A stretch of 64,000 bases of DNA from Limnohabitans sp. B9-3 (GTDB lineage Bacteria > Pseudomonadota > Gammaproteobacteria > Burkholderiales > Burkholderiaceae_C), in the NCBI RefSeq assembly GCF_002778325.1, contig NZ_NESI01000005.1, positions 1 to 64,000 on the forward strand, written 5' to 3'. Made by a program: the position numbers and the translations under genes. The notes below the pieces were generated by a model. It was not told the origin of the DNA. It saw only the letters and a list, made by a program, of their open reading frames with translations, and searched no databases. Positions 17,139-25,783 of this stretch are shown one piece after another (position 1 is the stretch's first letter; each line of letters begins with the position of its first letter).

Positions 17139-17929
17139 TTCAAAACAGCCTTGAATAACTGGTCAAAATTGCGACTCGTTGCCTCAGCTACAGCGTCAAC
17201 AGGTAATCCTTTAATGGCAGCTATCTGCTTGGCCACAAACGGTACATAGGATGGATTGTTGGTTTTACCACGGTGCGGCATGGGTGCCAAGTAGGGGCTG
17301 TCGGTCTCAATCAAGATGCGGTCCATCGGCACAAAGCTGGCCACGTCACGCAAATCTTGGGCATTTTTGAAGGTCAAGATGCCTGAAAAAGAGATGTACA
17401 GCCCGAGGTCTAAGCCTGCGCGAGCCACCTCGGCTGTTTCTGTGAAGCAGTGAAAGACGCCCCCTGCACTGCCCGTTGAGCCATCTTCGCCCTGCTCTTT
17501 CAAAATGGCCAATGTGTCAGCCGACGAGCTGCGCGTGTGGATGACCAAAGGCAGTTGGGTTTGCTGCGCGGCTTGAATGTGGACGCGAAAGCGGTTGCGC
17601 TGCCACTCCATCTCGGCCACCGTGCGCTCGCCCAAACGGAAGTAATCCAAGCCCGTTTCGCCAATGCCCACCACGCGTGGCAGTTTGGCGCGAGTCAGCA
17701 AGTCGTCTAGCGTGGGTTCTTGCACGCCTTCGTTGTCAGGGTGCACACCCACGGTGGCCCAGAAGTTGTCAAACTGAGTGGCCAGACCGTGGACTTCAGG
17801 AAACCGCTCCAGCGTGGTGCTGATCACCAAAGCGCGTGTGACTTGCGCCTTGGCCATGTCGTCACGAATGGTGTGGATGTTTTCAGCCAGCTCAGGAAAG
17901 TTGAGGTGGCAGTGTGAGTCGGTGAACAT
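17135..17929 (-). CDS. TatD family metal-dependent hydrolase/DNase
   Basis: A 264-residue TIM-barrel metallohydrolase of the TatD/YcfH family. Metal ligands lie in DSHCHLNFPEL (residues 4-8). GVHPDN, IGETGLDYF, VIHTRSS and ETDSPYLAP follow in the standard order. Relatives act as 3'-5' exonucleases or D-aminoacyl-tRNA deacylase-like enzymes. The gene lies behind holB and directly ahead of the ankyrin gene. A PilZ-domain gene that is often placed between holB and tatD in related bacteria is absent here; the gap is only 84 bases. Confidence 0.9.
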   Translation of the reverse strand: MFTDSHCHLNFPELAENIHTIRDDMAKAQVTRALVISTTLERFPEVHGLATQFDNFWATVGVHPDNEGVQEPTLDDLLTRAKLPRVVGIGETGLDYFRLGERTVAEMEWQRNRFRVHIQAAQQTQLPLVIHTRSSSADTLAILKEQGEDGSTGSAGGVFHCFTETAEVARAGLDLGLYISFSGILTFKNAQDLRDVASFVPMDRILIETDSPYLAPMPHRGKTNNPSYVPFVAKQIAAIKGLPVDAVAEATSRNFDQLFKAVLK

Positions 17930-18013
17930 GGGTTTTGGGCAGATAGGCGTGGTGATCGCGAATGAATGGAATGAGCGTTGTGGATGAGCTGCTCAGTGGG
18001 TTGGCTTTGTGAT

Positions 18014-19033
18014 TCAGTCTTTGGCGCGCAAAGCGGTTTGTGCCCTAGCCACCAAAACTTCAAACATCAAGCCCGGGTTGTATGGGTGCTCGGAGGTGCG
18101 TGCACCTTGCATCAAGTCTTTGGACCATTGCGTGAGGGACGACACCGTGCCCGCAGCGGGTAAATCGGCAGCCATGAAAAAACGCGGTTCAGCGCCGGTG
18201 CGCACGGCCAACAGGTCGTGACACAGCTTTTGCAGCATGGCAATGGCCTGTGAGGGCGTGGCGTCAGAAACCGCGCTCACATCCCCACGCAACACGGCTT
18301 TGGGCAAAGAGGCCCAATGCGTTGCTTTCAAACCGTTGTTGGCCAAATCAAGCGCGTCTTCAGGTCGACCGCCTGCGGCGCGCAGCAAAACGGCAGCATC
18401 GGCGTTGGGCACGCCCTGCTCTTGCAGCCAAGCCATCGACTCGGCTTCGCTGGGCCACACCATGGTGTGGGTTTGGCAGCGGCTGCGAATGGTGGGCAGC
18501 AACTGGTGCGAGGCTTCGCTGGCCAACACAAAGCGGGTTTCGCCGGGCGGCTCTTCCAATGTTTTCAAAATGGTGTTGGCCGTGACGTGGTTCATACGCT
18601 CGGCGGGGTAGACAAACACCACTTTGGTGGCACCGCCCGAGCGGGTTTGCTGCGTGAAGGTGACCATTTGGCGGGCACCTTCAACACGGATTTCTTTGCT
18701 GGGTTTGCGCTTTTTGTCGTCGAGGTCTTTTTGCGTTTTTTCGTCCAGCGGCCAGTTCAGCGCCAACGCCAAGGTTTCAGGCATCAAGGTGCACAAATCG
18801 GCATGGGTACGCACGTCCACGCTGTGGCAGCTGCGGCATTGGTAACACGCGCCTTGCGGTGTGGGCTGTTCGCACAGCCAGGCGCGGGCCAGCTCTAGCC
18901 CCAAGGTGTATTGGCCCAAGCCAGAGGGCCCTTGCAACAACCACGCATGGCCGCGCCGTGCTAACAAGGTGGTGAGTTGACCTTGCAGCCACGGGCTCAA
19001 CGCGGGACGCACGGCGGAAGATGCGTCGCTCAT
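18014..19033 (-). CDS. holB: DNA polymerase III subunit delta'
   Basis: A 339-residue AAA+ clamp-loader subunit. The ATG at 19033 overlaps the tmk stop in ATGA, the usual coupling in this cluster. The P-loop-like segment [11 protein letters not shown] has Gln where Lys is required for ATP binding, in keeping with delta' being a non-hydrolysing stator. A Cys-rich zinc site ([11 protein letters not shown]) follows near residue 62, and [15 protein letters not shown] carries the sensor region. It works with tau/gamma and delta to load the beta clamp. Confidence 0.9.
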   Translation of the reverse strand: MSDASSAVRPALSPWLQGQLTTLLARRGHAWLLQGPSGLGQYTLGLELARAWLCEQPTPQGACYQCRSCHSVDVRTHADLCTLMPETLALALNWPLDEKTQKDLDDKKRKPSKEIRVEGARQMVTFTQQTRSGGATKVVFVYPAERMNHVTANTILKTLEEPPGETRFVLASEASHQLLPTIRSRCQTHTMVWPSEAESMAWLQEQGVPNADAAVLLRAAGGRPEDALDLANNGLKATHWASLPKAVLRGDVSAVSDATPSQAIAMLQKLCHDLLAVRTGAEPRFFMAADLPAAGTVSSLTQWSKDLMQGARTSEHPYNPGLMFEVLVARAQTALRAKD

Positions 19034-19692
19034 GCTGGCAACCAACCGCGTTGCACAAAATGCTGCACCAATTGCTGCCAAACGGCATCGCGCGTTTGTG
19101 CCGCGTTGAGGCGCACAAAGCGCAGCGGATCGGCCACGGAGCGTTGGGCGTAACCGTCGGAGACTTTTTGGAAGAACGCCACGGGCTGTGATTCAAAGCG
19201 ATCCGGCACCCGGACCCCTGCCAAACGCTCAGCAGCAATGGCAGGGTCTAGCTCAAACCACACGGTCACGTCGGGTTGGCGCAAGCCGGTGGCAGAAGTG
19301 CTCTGGGTTCCTTCTGGAAGGGCTTGCACCCACGATTCGAGTTGGTGCAACACCGCTCCATCAAAACCACGGCCACTGCCTTGGTAGGCAAAGGTGGCGT
19401 CGGTGAAGCGGTCGCACAGCACCACATCGCCGCGCGCCAAAGCGGGTTCGATCACGTTTTGCAAGTGGTCGCGTCGGGCGGCAAAGATTAATAGCGCTTC
19501 GCACAGCGGGTCCATCGCGTCGTGCAGCACCAACGCACGTAACTTCTCGGCCAGCGGTGTACCGCCCGGCTCGCGCGTGAGCGTGACGTGCCGACCTTGG
19601 GCCTTGAATGCCGCAGCCAAACCGTCGATGTGGGTGGATTTACCCGCACCGTCGATGCCTTCGAAACTGATGAACAGGCCTGTATGTGTCAT
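19030..19692 (-). CDS. tmk: Thymidylate kinase
   Basis: A 220-residue dTMP kinase forming dTDP. The P-loop is [11 protein letters not shown] near residue 10. The DRF and T-x-A-Y-Q-G-x-G-R motifs ([20 protein letters not shown]) bind dTMP and form the lid. It sits between mltG (25 bases upstream) and holB (4-base overlap), an arrangement conserved across proteobacteria. Confidence 0.95.
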   Translation of the reverse strand: MTHTGLFISFEGIDGAGKSTHIDGLAAAFKAQGRHVTLTREPGGTPLAEKLRALVLHDAMDPLCEALLIFAARRDHLQNVIEPALARGDVVLCDRFTDATFAYQGSGRGFDGAVLHQLESWVQALPEGTQSTSATGLRQPDVTVWFELDPAIAAERLAGVRVPDRFESQPVAFFQKVSDGYAQRSVADPLRFVRLNAAQTRDAVWQQLVQHFVQRGWLPA

Positions 19693-19717
19693 AGCCAGCT
19701 ATTTTGCCTGCGAAGCA

Positions 19718-20740
19718 TCACTGTCCAGATGCAGCGGGTGCGGCTGGTGCGGCTGATGCGCGGCGTTGGTAGCGATTGACCGCGGTGTTGTGCGCGTCCA
19801 GCGTCACGCTAAACTCACTCGTGCCGTCGCCCCGGGCCACAAAGTAAAGCGCTTTGCTGGCTGCGGGCTGCACGGCGGCCAGCAAGGCGTTGCGACCCGG
19901 CATGGCGATGGGCGTGATGGGCAGGCCTTTGCGGGTGTAGGTGTTCCATGGGTGGTCGGTGCGCAAGTCGACACGGCGCAGGTTGCCGTCGAACGACTCG
20001 CCCAAGCCATAAATCACGGTGGGGTCGGTCTGCAGCGGCATGTCGATGGCCAAACGGTTGTGAAAAACCCGGCTGATTGTGGTGCGGTCGCTTTCGCGGC
20101 CCGTTTCTTTTTCGATGATGCTGGCCAGAATCAGTGCTTCATCAATGGTCTTGATTTGAATCTCGGGTTGGCGTTGACCCCAAGCGGCTGCCAGTTTCTT
20201 GGTCATGCCCTTGGCGGCGCGTTCCATCACATGTAATTCAGATGTGCCTTTGCCGTAGGTGTAGGTGTCAGGAAAGAAACGACCTTCGGGAGCGATGCCT
20301 TGCATGCCCAACTTGGCCATGAGCTCATCATCGCTCAGGTCTTTGGCATCGTGCTTGAGCCCCTCAGATTTGGCCAAAGCGGCACGAAATTGGCGAAAAG
20401 TCCAGCCGTCAATCAGCGTCACGGCTTTGAGGCTTTCTTCACCACGGCTGAGTTTGCGCAGCACATCAAGCGGCGTGTTTCCTTGACTCAGTTCATAACT
20501 GCCCGCACGCAGCTTGCGCGACTTTCCGCTGAGGCGAAATAGGGCGTACAACAAATCGGGGGAAACCTCCGCACCGGCATCAACCACGGCTTGGGCAATG
20601 CCGCGCACAGAGGTTTGCGGCTCGATCGACAGATCAATGGTCCTACTGACCAAGGGCATGGGTCTCATGACCCAGTAAGACGTCAAAGAAATACAGGCTG
20701 CGACAGAAAAGACCACAGTCCACAAAAAACGTTTGAGCAC
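19718..20740 (-). CDS. mltG: Endolytic murein transglycosylase MltG (YceG)
   Basis: A 340-residue inner-membrane lytic transglycosylase that cuts nascent peptidoglycan strands and helps set glycan length. An N-terminal membrane segment (residues 6-22) is followed by a LysM-like region. The YceG catalytic core has the active-site Glu in ASIIEKETGRESDR and continues as VFHNRLAIDMPLQTDPTVIYG. It starts at a GTG (20740) behind a TTAGG ribosome binding site. It leads the run mltG-tmk-holB-tatD-ankyrin. Confidence 0.92.
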   Translation of the reverse strand: MLKRFLWTVVFSVAACISLTSYWVMRPMPLVSRTIDLSIEPQTSVRGIAQAVVDAGAEVSPDLLYALFRLSGKSRKLRAGSYELSQGNTPLDVLRKLSRGEESLKAVTLIDGWTFRQFRAALAKSEGLKHDAKDLSDDELMAKLGMQGIAPEGRFFPDTYTYGKGTSELHVMERAAKGMTKKLAAAWGQRQPEIQIKTIDEALILASIIEKETGRESDRTTISRVFHNRLAIDMPLQTDPTVIYGLGESFDGNLRRVDLRTDHPWNTYTRKGLPITPIAMPGRNALLAAVQPAASKALYFVARGDGTSEFSVTLDAHNTAVNRYQRRASAAPAAPAASGQ

Positions 20741-20792
20741 AACCTAATTTCTTTCGTTTGGTGCACCCCATGTGTTGTGGGATCGCCCGAAA

Positions 20793-20818
20793 ATTATATC
20801 GAGCGATGCTCACGTCAA
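20793..20818 (-). promoter_or_regulatory. mltG: Candidate mltG promoter
   Basis: On the minus strand a TTGACG (20813-20818) is followed by a perfect TATAAT (20793-20798). The spacer is only 14 bases, which is short for sigma70, so the true -35 element may differ. It lies between the 147-residue protein gene and mltG. Confidence 0.35.
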
Positions 20819-20820
20819 GC

Positions 20821-21264
20821 TCAATCTACAGCAAGACTCACCGCCGCCCCAAGGGCAAGAGCACCGACAGGCAGCACCCAGCTGCCGGCTTCTGGTGTTT
20901 GTTTTTCTGTCAATGCATTCAAACTTTGCATAGGATGCTTCAGTCGTGCATCAATGATGCGAACTTGGCCAAACTCGGATTTGAGAGCTTTCGTCATTTG
21001 GAGCAGTGAGTATTGAGCAACTCGTGTCACCACCGACTCTCCACGCTGTTTGATAACTTCTACGACCTCACTCAAATTAGAGTCTGTCCATTCAGCATTG
21101 AATTTTTTCAATGCCTTTTGGTTTAACCATTTGCTGGCGTGCCTTGTGAGGCGGGGTGGGCAGCCGACCAGCACCCAATTCGCTGAGCTCGCATCCTCCA
21201 GCAAAGGCAAGACTTGGTTCATGGCATGCGCTTTATCGTTGGCAAAAATCACAAAAGTTTCCAT
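20821..21264 (-). CDS. Unknown 147-residue protein in the Mn-riboswitch operon with terC
   Basis: I recognise no family. The first 40 residues look like an alternating beta-alpha start (TFVIFANDKAHA, then WVLVGCPPRL). The middle is helical and charged. The last 20 residues are a hydrophobic stretch (WVLPVGALALGAAVSLA) that could anchor the protein by its tail in a membrane. The ATG follows an AGGAGAT-type ribosome binding site, 26 bases after the terC stop. There is no promoter between them, so it should share the riboswitch-controlled transcript. A role in manganese handling beside TerC is inferred from position only. Confidence 0.7.
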   Translation of the reverse strand: METFVIFANDKAHAMNQVLPLLEDASSANWVLVGCPPRLTRHASKWLNQKALKKFNAEWTDSNLSEVVEVIKQRGESVVTRVAQYSLLQMTKALKSEFGQVRIIDARLKHPMQSLNALTEKQTPEAGSWVLPVGALALGAAVSLAVD

Positions 21265-21290
21265 GTCGATCTCCTAAAAAATGCAAGTGG

Positions 21291-22004
21291 TTAAATTGTT
21301 TCAAGTCTTGAGGGTGTGTCAGTTTTGCTGTGGCGCTTTGTATTCGCCCAACTCAGCCCGACGATGGTGCTCACAAAGACAATATGTACAGACCAATAAA
21401 AGAGATCATGGTTCCATGCGTTGTCTTCAAAGAAATCAAGAATTAAGCTTTCCTTGACGACCATTTGTGCAGCGGTAAATGCCAAAACGGCCCCTCCCAT
21501 CGGAATGATCAATGGCCAGCGCTCCACCATCTTCAGCACGACCTGACTTCCAAAAACGACAATCGGAATACTGACCATCAGGCCAATGGCCACTAATTCA
21601 AAAGAGCCATTTGAAGCGCCAGCCACGCCCAAAACGTTGTCAACCCCCATCAGCGCATCCGCAACGACAATGGTTTTCATGGCACCCCAAAATGTCATCG
21701 CCCCCACATCCTCGTGATGTTCATCTTGATCTTCGGCAATGAGTTTGTAGGCAATCCAAATCAAGCCTAGCCCGCCTAAGAGCATCAAGCCTGGTATTTT
21801 TAAAAGCCAAACCACGGCAAACGTCATCAAAGAGCGAATCACAATCGCCCCGACGGTGCCCCAAATGATGGCTTTTTTCTGTAATGGAGGCGGGAGTTTT
21901 CTTGCGGCTAGCGCAATCACAATGGCGTTGTCGCCCGCTAATACCAAGTCGATCAAAATGATGGCGAGCAAAGCCCACCACCATGGCGCTGTAAACAAGT
22001 CCAT
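21291..22004 (-). CDS. TerC family integral membrane protein (probable Mn2+ exporter)
   Basis: A 237-residue polytopic membrane protein with about seven hydrophobic segments. The acidic TerC signatures are IDLVLAGDNAIVIALA near residue 19 and VADALMGVDNVLGVAGA near residue 115; these Asp/Asn residues are thought to coordinate metal. Family members such as E. coli Alx, Bacillus YkoY/YceF and YjbE-type proteins export or meter manganese. The upstream leader carries a yybP-ykoY aptamer and terminator, which strongly supports Mn2+ control. It is followed by the unknown 147-residue protein gene. Confidence 0.9.
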   Translation of the reverse strand: MDLFTAPWWWALLAIILIDLVLAGDNAIVIALAARKLPPPLQKKAIIWGTVGAIVIRSLMTFAVVWLLKIPGLMLLGGLGLIWIAYKLIAEDQDEHHEDVGAMTFWGAMKTIVVADALMGVDNVLGVAGASNGSFELVAIGLMVSIPIVVFGSQVVLKMVERWPLIIPMGGAVLAFTAAQMVVKESLILDFFEDNAWNHDLFYWSVHIVFVSTIVGLSWANTKRHSKTDTPSRLETI

Positions 22005-22015
22005 AGCAAAACCTT

Positions 22016-22061
22016 AAAAAAAATCGATCAAAGCTCTTCATGGTGAAGAGCCAAAGATCGA
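22016..22061 (-). terminator. Strong intrinsic terminator in the terC leader (riboswitch expression platform)
   Basis: On the minus strand GCTCTTC/GAAGAGC (33-39 and 45-51 of 22000+) forms the upper stem and TCGATC/GATCGA the lower stem. An unbroken run of eight T residues (22023-22016) follows, about 12 bases before the terC ATG. A terminator placed before the gene implies attenuation. Confidence 0.85.
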
Positions 22062-22089
22062 AGGTCTTGCTTTGCTTGTATTTAATCAG

Positions 22090-22200
22090 TTATGTGCCCA
22101 ACCCGCCGGAAGCCTAGACTTCGTAATGACGACTGGTTGATCGATACGTGCGGCAAACGCCAAAATCTGAACACGTAACGATTGAGCTACTCCCCATCGA
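22090..22200 (-). promoter_or_regulatory. yybP-ykoY (Mn2+) riboswitch aptamer
   Basis: Read on the minus strand, the leader has GGGGAGTAGC (22195-22186), the hallmark of the yybP-ykoY class. A long hairpin follows, with arms ATCGTTACGTG and CACGTATCGAT (one mismatch). Then come TCAACCAGTCG (22140-22130) and a GC-rich closing region GGCTTCCGGCGGGTTGGG (22114-22097). The element precedes a TerC-family gene, the commonest partner of this class, and is followed by an intrinsic terminator. Mn2+ binding is expected to prevent termination. Confidence 0.85.
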
Positions 22201-22243
22201 TGTTTGAAGTTTATTGTGAAAAGTGAAACATCGCAATTTCCTT

Positions 22244-22273
22244 ATGACATCTGAGGCATTGAGTCGGGATAAT
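22244..22273 (+). promoter_or_regulatory. ygfZ: Candidate ygfZ promoter
   Basis: ATGACA (22244-22249), 18 bases, then GATAAT (22268-22273) resemble a sigma70 promoter. The predicted transcription start falls on or next to the proposed ygfZ ATG at 22280, implying a leaderless or nearly leaderless message. If instead translation begins at 22244, this element is within the gene and meaningless. Confidence 0.35.
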
Positions 22274-22279
22274 GCGCCC

Positions 22280-23230
22280 ATGATTTCAGAAAATTCACAG
22301 CTTGTTTTGCAAGGCATCGCCCCTGTGCCACACCTTGGCATCGTTCGCGCCTTTGGCGCCGATGCTGCCAACTTTTTACACAACCAACTCACCAACGACG
22401 TGTTGTTGATGAAAGAAGGCGAATGCCGCTTGGCCGCCTTTTGCAACGCCAAGGGTCGTATGCAAGCCAGCTTTGTGGTTTACAAGCGCAGCCCTGAAGA
22501 GGTGTTCTTGATCTGCCGTCGCGACTTGATCGCCCAGACCATCAAGCGCTTGTCCATGTTTGTGATGCGCGCCAAAGCGACATTGAACGATGCCACCGAT
22601 GAATTTCAGCTGCTCGGTTTGGCAGGGGACGCAGTAACCCAATCCCTAAGTGGTTCGGCTTCTGCTGGGTTGCTTGACGTCGCCCCATGGCAACGCCACG
22701 CTGTGGGACTTGCGGATGTATTGACCCTCTACCCCGCTTTTGGGCAATCACGCGCTTTGTGGCTTGCACCCAAGGACACTGCAGCCCCTGCTGGATCAGC
22801 ACTCAGCGCTGATGCGTGGCAAGTCGGTGAAGTCATGAGCGGTATTGCGTGGGTCGAGCAAGCCACGTTCGAAGCGTTTGTGCCGCAAATGCTCAACTAC
22901 GAATCAGTGGACGGCGTGAACTTCAAAAAAGGCTGCTACCCCGGCCAAGAAATCGTGGCGCGCAGCCAGTTCCGAGGCACCTTGAAGCGCCGCGCCTTCA
23001 TCGTGCAAAGCACGGTGCCGATGGCGGCGGGCCAAGAGGTGTTTTCAAGTTTGGACGCCGCCCAGCCTTGCGGCCTGATTGGGCAAGCCGCGCAAGATGG
23101 CGCAGTTTGCGTGGCAATTGCAGAGCTTCAGCTGTCAGCCACTGAAAACAGCAGCTTGCATTTAGCGGCCAGTGACGGTGCCGTTTTGCAATTGCTGCCG
23201 CTGCCCTATGCGCTGCGGGACGATATTTGA
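22280..23230 (+). CDS. ygfZ: YgfZ/GcvT-domain folate-binding protein (Fe-S enzyme maintenance)
   Basis: A 316-residue GcvT-like protein. The YgfZ signature K-G-C-Y-P-G-Q-E-I-V-A-R with its conserved Cys is near residue 216, after GIAWVEQATFEAFVPQMLNYE. YgfZ uses tetrahydrofolate to maintain certain Fe-S enzymes such as MiaB. I prefer the ATG at 22280; an in-frame ATG at 22244 and the earlier 22223 start add residues without family support. It is divergent from the terC cassette, which separates it from mltG, its usual neighbour in related genomes. Confidence 0.88.
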   Translation: MISENSQLVLQGIAPVPHLGIVRAFGADAANFLHNQLTNDVLLMKEGECRLAAFCNAKGRMQASFVVYKRSPEEVFLICRRDLIAQTIKRLSMFVMRAKATLNDATDEFQLLGLAGDAVTQSLSGSASAGLLDVAPWQRHAVGLADVLTLYPAFGQSRALWLAPKDTAAPAGSALSADAWQVGEVMSGIAWVEQATFEAFVPQMLNYESVDGVNFKKGCYPGQEIVARSQFRGTLKRRAFIVQSTVPMAAGQEVFSSLDAAQPCGLIGQAAQDGAVCVAIAELQLSATENSSLHLAASDGAVLQLLPLPYALRDDI

Positions 23231-23234
23231 CGAC

Positions 23235-24137
23235 TCAGGTCAGCCCCATGCGCATTTCAATGTGCGCAATGCCCACTTCATCGAACGGTTCGCCATGGCT
23301 AACAAATCCTTGGCGCGCATAAAACCCTTGCGCACTGCGTTGGGCGTGTAGGCGTATTTCACGGTCGCCACGGGCGCGGGCTTGTTGCACCAGCGCTTGC
23401 ATCAGTTGTTGGCCCAAGCCTGACCCTCGCATCAACCGTGTGACGGCCATGCGCCCAATTTGCGCCACGCCAGGTTCGGGCTGCAGTAGGCGCGCTGTGC
23501 CCAAAGGTACGCCGTAACCATTGCACACCACCGCATGCACAGCGGTGGCATCGGCTTCGTCCCATTCGTCTTGCGCGGCTATGCCCTGCTCTTGCACAAA
23601 CACCTCGGTGCGTACCGCACTCGCGTTGGGTTGCAGCGCTTGCCAGTCGCCGACTTGGCATTGCGTGACAGGTTCGCCGGCCTCAAAGCCCAAAAAGATG
23701 TCGCGCAAACTGGGTGGCACTGGCAGCGAAGTTTGCGTCGCGGGGTTGGCGTAAACGTAGATCAACTCCCCTGTGATGAGCAACTGATCGCCACAAAAAA
23801 TAGCGCCCACAAATTGGATGGACGAGTTACCAATGCGTTGGCATTTCAGCCCCACATCGAGCTGGTCGTCGTAACGCGCGGAGGCGTGGTACTCGACGCT
23901 GGCCTTTTTGACGTACAAATCGCCGCCCAAGGCGTGCATGGTTTGTTCATACGGCAATGCCAAAGCGCGCCAATAGTCGGCCATGGCCGTGTCGAAGTAC
24001 ATCAAGTAATGGCCGTTGAACACAATTTTTTGCATGTCCACTTCGGCCCAACGCACGCGCAGGCGGTGGAACAGTCGAAAGTCTTGGCGGGTCACTTGGG
24101 TTTTCTCAGTGGGGGTGGCTGTGGGTTTCGGTGGCAT
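23235..24137 (-). CDS. Fusion of YbgC/FadM-type acyl-CoA thioesterase and GNAT acetyltransferase
   Basis: A 300-residue two-domain protein. Residues 20-150 are a hot-dog thioesterase (RVRWAEVDMQKIVFNGHYL, then YDDQLDVGLKCQRIGNSS). Residues 160-300 are an ElaA-like GNAT domain, with VFVQEQGIAAQDEWDEAD, the acetyl-CoA loop IGRMAVTRLMRGSGLGQQLM, and ARGDREIRLHAQRSAQGFYARQGF. The first half should hydrolyse acyl-CoA and the second acetylate a small amine; why they are joined is unclear. The fusion is continuous in one frame. Its 3' end lies 4 bases from the ygfZ stop (convergent). Confidence 0.85.
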   Translation of the reverse strand: MPPKPTATPTEKTQVTRQDFRLFHRLRVRWAEVDMQKIVFNGHYLMYFDTAMADYWRALALPYEQTMHALGGDLYVKKASVEYHASARYDDQLDVGLKCQRIGNSSIQFVGAIFCGDQLLITGELIYVYANPATQTSLPVPPSLRDIFLGFEAGEPVTQCQVGDWQALQPNASAVRTEVFVQEQGIAAQDEWDEADATAVHAVVCNGYGVPLGTARLLQPEPGVAQIGRMAVTRLMRGSGLGQQLMQALVQQARARGDREIRLHAQRSAQGFYARQGFVSHGEPFDEVGIAHIEMRMGLT

Positions 24138-24171
24138 GGGCGCAATTTACCAGACGACTCCACAGTCAGTT

Positions 24172-25740
24172 TTAAGCCAAGGTGTATTGCTTCGCCAGTT
24201 TCAAAAAGCCTTGAACATCGGGGTCCATGCCGGTTTCAGACTGCAAGATATCAGCCACGGCAGGCGCGATTTGGGCGGCGAGTTTGGCGTCTAAGAACAA
24301 CAGACGCGAGCGACGCGCCAGCACATCTTCCACGCGCAGCGCGTATTCATACCGTGCCGCAAATCGCACCATGGCTTCGCTCAAACTAGGCGTGAGCCAA
24401 TTTTGTGCGCCCGCAAGACGGCTGAGTATTTCCTCCTCGCTGCCGTAAGAATGGGGTCCTTCGGGCTCGCAAATCGACAAAGTTGCGGTGACGTCAGCGC
24501 CAACAAGTGGCAGGTGTTCGGTCATGGTGTCATGGCGTGGCGTTATCAACGCACTCTCGAAACACTTCTGCATCACATCTTCGGCCATGGCGCGGTAGGT
24601 GGTCCATTTGCCACCGGTGACCGTAACCAAGCCTGAGCGGCTGACCAAGACCGTGTGTTCACGACTCAGCGCTTTGGTGTTGTCGCCCTCGTTTTGCGGC
24701 GGTTTGACCAGCGGGCGCAAACCCACCCAAATGCTTTTCACATCGCTGCGTTGCGGCGCGTGCTTCAGGTAACGGGCTGACTCGCTCAAGATGAAGTCAA
24801 TTTCTTCTTCAAAGGCCAAAGGCTCTTTGGCCAAATCGTCACGCGGTGTGTCGGTGGTGCCCAAAATTACTTTGCCCAGCCAGGGTACGGCAAACAGCAC
24901 GCGGCCATCGGCGGTTTTAGGAATCATCAAGCCCGCGTTGCCGGGCAAAAACTTTTTGTCCACCACGATGTGCACGCCTTGGCTGGGCGCCACCATCGCT
25001 TCTGTGTTGCCGTCTTGTTCACGCAAGGCGTCCACCCACACGCCCGTGGCATTCACCACACAGTGCGCTTGAATCTCATGAGTTTGGCCTGTGAGCGTGT
25101 CTTCGCCATGCAGGCCAGAAATTTTGCCGTTGGTGTAGCGCAGGCGCGAGGCCTGCATGTAGTTGATCAACAACGAGCCTTCCAGCGCGGCACTGCGCGC
25201 CAAGGCCACGGCCAATTTGGCGTCGTTGAATTGACCATCCCAATATTTCACGCCACCGCGCAAGCCCTTAACTTGCACCGATGGCAAACACGTCACCGTT
25301 TCTTGACGTGACAAAAATTCGGTAGACCCCAAGCCAGATTTACCGGCCAAGGCGTCGTACATCTTCAAGCCTAGTCCGTAAAAAGGCTTTTCCCACCACG
25401 CATAAGACGGCATCACAAAAGGCAAGGGTTGGGCAATGTGGGGGGCGTTGTGCAACAAGGTGCTGCGTTCGTGCAGGGCTTCACGCACCAAGGCAATGTT
25501 GCCTTGCGCCAAATAACGCACGCCGCCATGGACCAACTTGGTCGAACGCGACGAAGTTCCTTTGGCAAAGTCATCCGACTCCACCAACACCACGCTGTAG
25601 CCGCGCGAGGCGGCGTCTAAAGCCAGACCTAAACCCGTAGCACCACCGCCAACAATGGCCAAGTCGTAGACGGTATTGGGGTCTAGCTGGGCAATGAGGT
25701 CTTCGCGGCGCGTCGGCAACGGCTGTGCGTGAGTCGGCAT
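24172..25740 (-). CDS. glpD: Glycerol-3-phosphate dehydrogenase (respiratory, FAD)
   Basis: A 522-residue flavoenzyme oxidising sn-glycerol 3-phosphate to DHAP with quinone reduction at the inner membrane. The dinucleotide motif DLAIVGGGATGLGLALDAASRG lies near residue 28. GTSSRSTKLVHGGVRYL and TVTGGKWTTYRAMAEDV are typical of the GlpD family. I start at the ATG at 25740; a reading from 25767 adds nine residues. It is the last gene of the glycerol operon, separated from glpV by a strong hairpin. Confidence 0.93.
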   Translation of the reverse strand: MPTHAQPLPTRREDLIAQLDPNTVYDLAIVGGGATGLGLALDAASRGYSVVLVESDDFAKGTSSRSTKLVHGGVRYLAQGNIALVREALHERSTLLHNAPHIAQPLPFVMPSYAWWEKPFYGLGLKMYDALAGKSGLGSTEFLSRQETVTCLPSVQVKGLRGGVKYWDGQFNDAKLAVALARSAALEGSLLINYMQASRLRYTNGKISGLHGEDTLTGQTHEIQAHCVVNATGVWVDALREQDGNTEAMVAPSQGVHIVVDKKFLPGNAGLMIPKTADGRVLFAVPWLGKVILGTTDTPRDDLAKEPLAFEEEIDFILSESARYLKHAPQRSDVKSIWVGLRPLVKPPQNEGDNTKALSREHTVLVSRSGLVTVTGGKWTTYRAMAEDVMQKCFESALITPRHDTMTEHLPLVGADVTATLSICEPEGPHSYGSEEEILSRLAGAQNWLTPSLSEAMVRFAARYEYALRVEDVLARRSRLLFLDAKLAAQIAPAVADILQSETGMDPDVQGFLKLAKQYTLA

Positions 25741-25783
25741 AAAAACGAGCGCTCCAGAAGTCTGCAATCGGGGGAGTTAACAA

